Shown here in pieces: positions 56,940 through 64,000 of a stretch of DNA of 64,000 nucleotides. Each line of letters begins with the position of its first letter. Positions within the stretch are counted from its first letter, which is position 1. Origin of the DNA: Bryopsis sp. KO-2023 (taxonomy: Eukaryota; Chlorophyta; Ulvophyceae; Bryopsidales; Bryopsidaceae); the NCBI GenBank assembly GCA_030272585.1, contig BSYQ01000001.1, forward strand, positions 1,798,001 through 1,862,000, in the 5' to 3' direction. A program made the translations under genes and the position numbers. The notes below the pieces were generated by a model that saw only the letters and a program-made list of their open reading frames with translations, searched no databases and was not told the origin of the DNA.

Positions 56940-59900
56940 ATGTCATTGGAGCTTCATGCAGCTCTTGGCTTCCTTCAAGCCATACATTACAGCGCCAAAG
57001 TGGCGCGGGTGAATACGGCGTGCTGTCGAGCGCTGTCGCGCGCGGTCGGGAAGATCCGACCGGTGCTGGAGGAAATCGACATGGCAGAAGCGGACGGCAC
57101 GGAGCTGTTGTCGCTCGGTGAGCGCGCGCACACGCAGGGCGATCGTACTTCGCGACTGGACGCGCTCCAGTTTGCGCCTGTTGTGTGCTCTGCAAGCTCA
57201 AATTCGACGGTTAAGCTCGTGTGGGATGTTGTCACAGTCAGTGGAAAGGAAAAAGAGTCTCAGGGACGGGATATTTTGTCCTGTCGCGACAATGTTGGTG
57301 TATCCCAAGCTAATGGGCCAAGCAGTGGAAGCTGTTGGGGTGTGTTGTAGTTCTGATTTTTTCTTCACATCCCTCTCCCCAGCATGCAAATTGTGGCCTC
57401 TCTGATTTCATTCAGCAGTTAGCATTACAAATCCCCAACCACCCCCTTTCCCCCAAAGTCGAGATTGGTTTCCCTATATAGGCCATGTTCATCCTTTGCG
57501 GGAGGGTTGTTCTTCACTGGGGGTTGGGAGTTTTTTCCAATCACTGCTCCTTGGGTGGAAAATTCTGTTTTTGGGGCTTTGGACCATTCTCAGTAACTTC
57601 CACCCCTGCTCGCAGTGACTGGACCCCAAAGCTCCAGGTTTTATCTCTCTTTGTATAGAAGTCGAGGATTGCAGGCCACTGAGTTGGGAGGGGATAGAGT
57701 GCTTAGGTCAAAAGTCGCGATGCTTGTGTAGAGTTGACAAAAGAGCAGCTATTGTGTGGATTTTTGAAAAAGCAACGATTAGTGAGAATGTTGGGTTTGC
57801 ATGCAGCTACTCTTGCGGCTGCCCTTGAAAATGTACACATCATGATAGTACGATTTTCGGCGATGGGCCAGCTGCAAGCAGTTTTGGGATCAGAAGCAAT
57901 GTTTTCGCGGTTTAGCCAAGCATGTCAAGGAGTTGCGAAGGCTTTGGAGGGCTTGCTTGAGGGAGAAACGAAGGTTTTACTAATTTTTTTCTTTCCTGCT
58001 TTTATTTTATTGTTGTTGGGGGGGGGTCAACTTGGTTATGCTGTTTTGCAGTGAATTGAAATGACTTTTCTTATACCCGTTGCTGGGGTGCTTGATATTT
58101 TTAAATCCTTTCTCGGATTTCTGGACTGCTTGCTTTTTCTTTCTTTGAGTCATTGTTTTATAGTTTTCCAAGGTTTTCTTTTCCATGTCAACTGTGAGGG
58201 GAAAAAACCCAGAAAAAATCGTGTTTTTTTTTTTGTTTTTTAAAGAAAAACCACAGCAGAGCACAGCGCCCAAAGTAGAAAAGGTTGTATCAGAGGGTCA
58301 ACCGTGAGTTGGAAGAAAAAAATATAACATTCTTTTTTTCTCGTGTCTTTTTTGTGCTGCAGTGCTTATCAGACTGCGAAGAAGACATTCGCAGAATATG
58401 TGTCCAGCTGCGTGGCCTGAAATATGGTGGGTCAACATCAGATAGGCAGCTGGCCAGTCAGGTCAGAAATGCGGCACTTCAAATCATCAGGGGTGAAACA
58501 GAAAGGGTTGTTGGGCACAAGGATATTCGAAATATGCTGTATGGCGTGTGCCGATATGCAAGAGAAGATATGGCGCTTGAATTACAAGGGCTGGAACGTG
58601 AGCGATCAAGGGCAAAAGCTGAAAAGGATGAACTGGAAGTTCAAATTCTTCAAGAGGTGGGCATTCTGAATTCCGAGACAGAAACAGTGAAATAACCAGA
58701 AAAAGAAGTTAAAGAATCGATAGCGGTGGATTCGATTATTCTAGAACAAACAATTTGAATTTTTGTCAAATATCAGCACAGCGCTTGCAGGCAGGCATTA
58801 TTGGCGCAGTATTTTTTCTTTCCCTGCTTCCAACATTATCGTTTCCATGTTTTTTTTTCTGATTTTGGTGTTTTTCTGCTCGAGTGGAGTGGTCTGAGAG
58901 TGCTGATTCTGTTATTTGGGACAGGTTATTTTGGCACTCGAGGGAAAGGCACCGGCGGCTGTGTTCCCCAGCCGCCCGCAGCCTCCTGTGGAGTACCTCT
59001 GCCCCATCTCCAAGATGATAATGTCCGACCCCGTTGTACTTGTAGAAACCGGGCAGACATATGACAGACACTATATCGAACAGTGGTTCAGGATGGGGAA
59101 CCGCACCTGTCCGATAACCAAACTAGCTGTACGGGACTTGCAATTAACGCCAAATTATGCTCTTAAGAGTCTGGCGAGCACCTGGGTCGAAGTCCATGGA
59201 GGGGACGGACAAGAATCTGAGCCTGATGGGGTTGAACAACAACAGTTCGGTCAAATGAATACCTTTCTGAGGGCACAAAATAAGAACGAGGCCTGCATTA
59301 ATGGAGATACATTCGGCAAGCCTGGCATGATGAAAGGCGAAGGGGCCGAGAAGGGCAACTTCCATTTGGGAAATGTTCCGGTCATGGAGGCCGAGGCCAT
59401 GCTCCGGAGCACTTTTTTTGGCAAGTTGGGGTTTCTGGGGAAGGGTCTTACTGGGGTTTCTAAAGGGGTTTTAAAATTGGGGGGGACTGTGGGGAAACCG
59501 GGTTACGCGGAGAGTTTCAACGGCAGCGTCAATCAGTCGCTGTTGAAAAAGGGGGAGGGAGATATGGAAGGGGACGGGCAGAAACAGACGGATCCGATGC
59601 CGGCACGGGATGCTCTGGAAGAATTGAAAACTTGTCTGAGTAGAGAGACGCGGAGCTGCGATTTGCCACGACAGAACAGCAGCATCAACCCGATCGCGGA
59701 TGGGGCACCTGACGAGGATGCCGGAGAATCGACCAGCACCGAAATCTTGAACGACGGTGATGGCTTGCCTCCGAGACCTCCGCGATTATCGTTGGATGCT
59801 GGGTTCAATGGCGGGTCGGCTGCGGCGAGGTGGAGGTCGACAGTTAATCCCAGTGGGAACCCTCAATCCGACATGTCGAGGATGTTACAACAACGATTGA

Positions 59901-62900
59901 ACAATTTGACTAGGGGTACCATGTCCAAGCGGGGAGAGTTGCAAGTTTTGTCAGATGTCATATCATCAAGCAGGCAGTCATTGGAGTTGCACAGAAGGCC
60001 AAGGAGTCCATCGGATCCCATTTACGACAGTGAGTGACCCCTTCTCTGTTTTTGTTCTTCTGCTGCTCCCCTCCTTTATCCAGTAATATGAGTTGTTCTG
60101 ACAGGAGTTCGAGGATTGCCTTGATGAATATGCAGGCAGACATGCAGCAGGTTGAGATATGTTTTGTGCAAATTTCTTATCATAGGCGAGGATCCTCCAT
60201 CGTCAAGCCATGAAGTGAATCCTCTTCCAGACCCCAGCATGAGTGGATCGTCATGCACAACTGCCATTCTGGATAGGGACGATCCTGATGTCAATCCAGC
60301 CATGGCAGGCTTCACGGTCTACCGTGTCGGAATGGACGGAAGTTGCGACATGGCCGATGGAATGCCAGGGGGATTCAATTCCGATGCGATCAGTCAAGCT
60401 TCGTTCCCGTACCATCCCTGCAGCATTTCTTGTTGCAGTGACAGTTCGATCGAGGAGATTGAGTACTTGGAAAGTGAGAGGGACGATGCAAGGAGTGAGA
60501 TTTGGATCGACAGCAACGAGTTTGATGCCTCCAGCATCGCCAGTCTGTCGACCATAGCCCCAAGCGGGATAACCATCACTCCTTCCATTTCCTTCAAGCT
60601 GAGACAGTCGCGTCGTCCCTCGTTCAAAGCTTACAAAGGAGGGGACGGGCTGAACGGGGCCACGAATTTGCTGTTTGACGAGGCAGAGAGTGAATGTGGG
60701 GAAGGAGATGATATGAACGTCAGCACACCAGTTTTGGTCGAAATGGTGCAATCCGGGGATGCGGATGTGGCAGTCGCTTCGGCGAACGAACTGGCACTCA
60801 GGGCATACAGGGACCCGAAAGTATATAGCATTGTTCAGGACTCCAACTTGATCGAGAGGCTTGTGGCGATGTTGGCAGAGGGAAGCGATGCGGGGGTCGC
60901 GGCTGCAAGAACTCTTGGAACGCTCGGGGAGAGTCAGGTGTTGCGGGTTGAGATCGTCAAGTCTGGCGCTTTCCCCGTCCTTTCGGAAATGACTCGAATC
61001 GGGAGCTCCAAGACTATGGATATTGCATCTTGGGCGATGAATCAGCTGTCCAGGGAGAAGGCCCCGTCCGGTGCAAGATCTCTTGCAAGCATGAGTGTGG
61101 AGGTGTCAACCCCCATGCTGGTGCAGATGCTGTTGGCTGGCGAGCCCGACGTGCAAGCCTGTGGTGTACTTGATCTGAAGGAGAGACTCTTGAGGTTACC
61201 TCAGAATTTTGAGGATTTGACCAAGCCAGATGCTGTCTGGACGTTGGTCGATATGCTTGAGCACGATGTCGTTGATGTCCAGCTCGCAGCCGCAACATTG
61301 TTGAGTCTTCTAGTGTTTCGAAGTCAGGAGGTGCATCAGCAGGTAGCCACTCGGGCAGGCACTGTAATCAGGCTGGTCAGATTGGTGAAGGATGGGGACG
61401 ACAGCTGTGCGGCGGCGGCTGCTCAGGTCCTTAGAACTCTGGCACACAGCAATTCAGGTGCACGGGAAGAAATGCTGAAGAGGGGCATCGTGCCCGCTCT
61501 TGAGCACCTCTTGGGCTGTCCCACACCTGAGGCTGGCGCCAGGGAGGTGGCTGCATGGTTGTTGGGAATTCTGGGATCCCACACGGAGGAGTCGCAAGAT
61601 TTAATTCGATCAGGCGAGGCAGTCTACCTGCTCCAGAATTTGTTCGAGGTCGGTCAGCCGCAAGAGATTGTGGCGGCTTCCTGGGCGCTGCAGAGCATCT
61701 TGTCGGACCCCGAAGAGCTCGGGGAATGCGAGGTGTCCATCCCACTCGTGATTGAATCCTTGCAGTCCAGCATCGACGAAATCAAGGTGGCGTCCGCATG
61801 GGAGCTGTGTCACTTGGCCAACGGCAGTTTCTGGGTGCAGATGGAGATTTTTAATTCAGGGGGTCTTCAGACTCTTTTGGACTATTTAAAGGCCAACCCT
61901 GCCACGGAAGGCAGCCAGGCAGCCTTGGTTGCTCTTGCCAAAATGGCAAAGGACGTACCTCCGGTCCCTGCCGCCATATGCAGGGAGGGAGGGGTCCCCA
62001 TTCTTGTTGGATTTTTGAGATCAGTTGATGATGTGGAGAAGCATCTTGCTGTCGAGGTGCTTACAGTTTTGGCGGACAGGTGTCCATTGCATCAGCCTGA
62101 GGTGGTCACTGAGGGCGCCGTTTCAGTTTTGGCTGAAATGCTGAACGACGCGGAACCCACTGCCTGCATGGCTGCTTACAATGTCCTGTCGAAATTGGCG
62201 AACAGTGAAATGTCTGCAGTAGTTGGGTCGATGGCGTCCATCAGTGCACCAATCCTCCTGAAAACGCTGGAGGGGCCCAACCCTGCTCACAGCAAGGAGG
62301 CTGCTGCCAGAGTCGTTGATTCGATCGCATCGACTGCGGAAGGAAAGGAGGTGCTTCTTAACCATGGGGGGATGCCCCTACTTATGAAGGTAATCCACAG
62401 CAGCCCAATCGCAAAATTCAGCAGAAATATATTGTCTATATATGTATATACTGTCTTCAAAAAGGAAACCTTGGAAATCTGAGCGCAGTGAATGAAATCA
62501 GTTGTTGGGCCTGTCAGAGATTGCAGAGGGTATTTCTTTTTTTTCTGGAATTCAAGTGTGTGTTTGGGGGCATTGCAGGTGATGGAAAATGGTGAAACAT
62601 ATGAAATCAAAAAGATGGCTGGAAACGCAGTGACGAAGCTGGCCAAGAAGGACCAAAAAGCCCATGTGAATCTGGCTGGATCAGGGGCTTTCGGCACTTT
62701 GGTGCAGTTGTTACAGTCAGCCAGTTCGCGCAGGAGAACGGAAGTGTTGCAACACGACGTGAGTTGATACAGAAGTGGGATTTGTGTGTTTGTGTGGAAT
62801 TGAGTTTTACAAGAAAGAATGTCAGACAAGCTGGGCACCACGAAAGTGCCCGCGCGACTTTTGGCTGTGTGTGTGTGTGTTTTCTCTGCTCCAGCCCGAA

Positions 62901-63580
62901 AATTATGATTTGACCGGGTGGATAGTGAGCTGAAATGTACGTGCAATGTTGGACAGGCCCCTGGAGACCTCGAAGATCAACCGCTTGATGCGCAATCTCG
63001 GTCCGTGGGATCTTTGCAAGCGTTGCAACACCTCCAAGCTTCGACTGCTGGTCAAAGACAAGGTGGAAGTTTCAAGACCTTCCACAACACGATGGCCCCG
63101 ACGTTGTTGTCCCAGTCGCCGCTCCCTGTTGTGCCAGAGTCGGCCGCCGAGGAGAGCGACTGCGAGGGCTCCATTTCCTGGGAAGGTTCGGAGCCTCGTC
63201 GCAGTTTGGACGATACCGCCAGCCATGGCAGTGGGGGCATGAGTGCCCTCCCTACGCACGTGACGACTCCGCTGCCAGCATCATCGGCAGCGTCGAGGCT
63301 GCGTGCTCTGCCTGGTTTGGCTGGCATCAGTGCAGCACTGGAGAATGCCCAGGGCCAAGCAAGCTCAGCAAATTCCACCGAGTCGAATGACAGCGAATCT
63401 GGGGAGAAGGTGAAAGGGTTGGTAGACATCCTGCGAATGGGGAGCGGGTCAGGAAGAGAGCAGGCCGCCGCAAGACTTCGCAGCCTGGCTCAGGGGGACA
63501 AATTAACGAAACTCGAGCTGGTTAAGGCGGGGGCCGTACCGCTCATGGTGGAGCTCCTTCAATCAAAATCTTTCCATTAA
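56940..63580 (+). CDS. Very long U-box E3 ubiquitin ligase with armadillo repeats
   Basis: Seven exons chain in phase to about 1608 residues: 56940-57117, 57732-57973, 58363-58656, 58925-60029, 60186-62389, 62579-62758 and 62957-63580. The first 235 residues are helical like the plant U-box N-terminal domain ('ALSRAVGKIRPVLEEIDMAE', 'CLSDCEEDIRRICVQLRGLK'). A complete U-box follows: 'VEYLCPISKMIMSDPVVLVE', 'TGQTYDRHYIEQWFRMGNRT' and 'CPITKLAVRDLQLTPNYALK'. Next is a linker of about 500 disordered residues rich in Ser, Gly and Asp, then roughly a dozen armadillo repeats ('LVEMVQSGDADVAVASANEL' onward), a Ser-rich spacer and a last ARM-like unit ('VKGLVDILRMGSGSGREQAA'). Such PUB proteins transfer ubiquitin from E2 to targets bound by the repeats. 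Plant relatives are usually 400-1000 residues, so this one is unusually long. Confidence 0.9.
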
Positions 63581-64000
63581 TGCGCCTGTTTAATTTTGCG
63601 CTGATCGAATTTTTGCATCTCGTGCAGACGATCGATGCCTGTTGCCCGAGACGATATAAAATCAAAAAAAAAAAAGAAGAAGAAGAACTAGTGTAACCTT
63701 GCAATTTGATAGTGGAGGTTTCGGAGGGTGAGGGGGGTGGGGGTTGGGCAGGGAGGGCTGGGTTTTGATTTTTGGGAATGAGGGGTTGGGAGGGGGGTTG
63801 GGGGGGGAAAAAAAGGTTTGGGGGTGAGAAAAGAAAAGAAAAAAAAATGTGGGGTTGGGGAAGGGTGCCAGTTCTGAAGGTGCATCGGAGTAATCCTTGC
63901 GCCTGGAACTTTCAACCTGGGGTGCTTTTCTTTGGAATAAGACTCAATTGCTCGAGTCTTGGGCGGTCCTGGGCCGTCGATGCGGTGTCTGTGATTGAAA
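63581..64000. other. 3' flank of the U-box gene
   Basis: About 420 bp after the stop codon. It holds an A-run (63664-63675) and G-rich tracts (63730-63850). No gene is seen before the window ends. Confidence 0.5.

Overview
The window is nuclear DNA of a green-lineage eukaryote. Most genes carry several short introns (roughly 75-700 nt) with GT-AG borders and T-rich acceptors. The set of families points to the streptophyte branch: a plant-type synaptotagmin with an SMP domain, an AAE19/AASDH-type acyl-activating enzyme, a protein with SPIRAL1-type repeats, a nuclear Ycf45/SPD1 ATPase with a plastid-type leader, a UND/U-box/armadillo E3 ligase and a fasciclin-domain protein with a signal peptide. 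An early-diverging streptophyte alga is my inference; the species cannot be read from the window. No viral, plasmid, transposon or CRISPR sequence was recognised.

Layout: synaptotagmin (-, 1612-5627) faces AAE19/AASDH (+, 5827-9997) across about 200 bp. A LysM-domain protein (+, 10708-12724) converges on a U2AF65-like splicing factor (-, 14233-17796), whose start faces a HINT-type HIT protein (+, 18030-18560). Next come a SAP plus SPIRAL1-repeat fusion (+, 19729-20659) and a 950-residue coiled-coil protein (-, 22090-26965). After a 2.8 kb spacer come a two-RRM hnRNP (+, 29735-31158), a small hydrophobic-segment protein (+, 34254-34511) and a DUF1749 alpha/beta hydrolase (+, 35278-36852). The organellar ribosomal protein bL35 (-, 37544-38524) faces an LTD/FAS1/ShK-like secreted protein (+, 39330-41437). 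NADH-cytochrome b5 reductase (-, 42047-43575) faces the Ycf45/SPD1 ATPase (+, 44238-47329). The right third holds a small coiled-coil protein (-, 49127-49805), the spliceosome factor CWC22 (-, 50390-54645) and a very long U-box/ARM protein (+, 56940-63580).

For most multi-exon genes I chained exons by hand so that splice phases match from start to stop; that arithmetic is the main support for the models. Three genes act in pre-mRNA metabolism (U2AF65-like factor, hnRNP, CWC22), but the region is not a functional cluster. Four divergent pairs share upstream regions of about 0.2-0.8 kb, a compact head-to-head arrangement.

The most noteworthy points are the SAP-SPIRAL1 fusion, the FAS1 domain with two inserted modules behind a lamin-tail domain, a U2AF65-like factor with one RRM and a changed UHM signature, a probable GC-AG intron in AAE19, and homopolymeric C or G runs repeatedly placed just after 5' splice sites.
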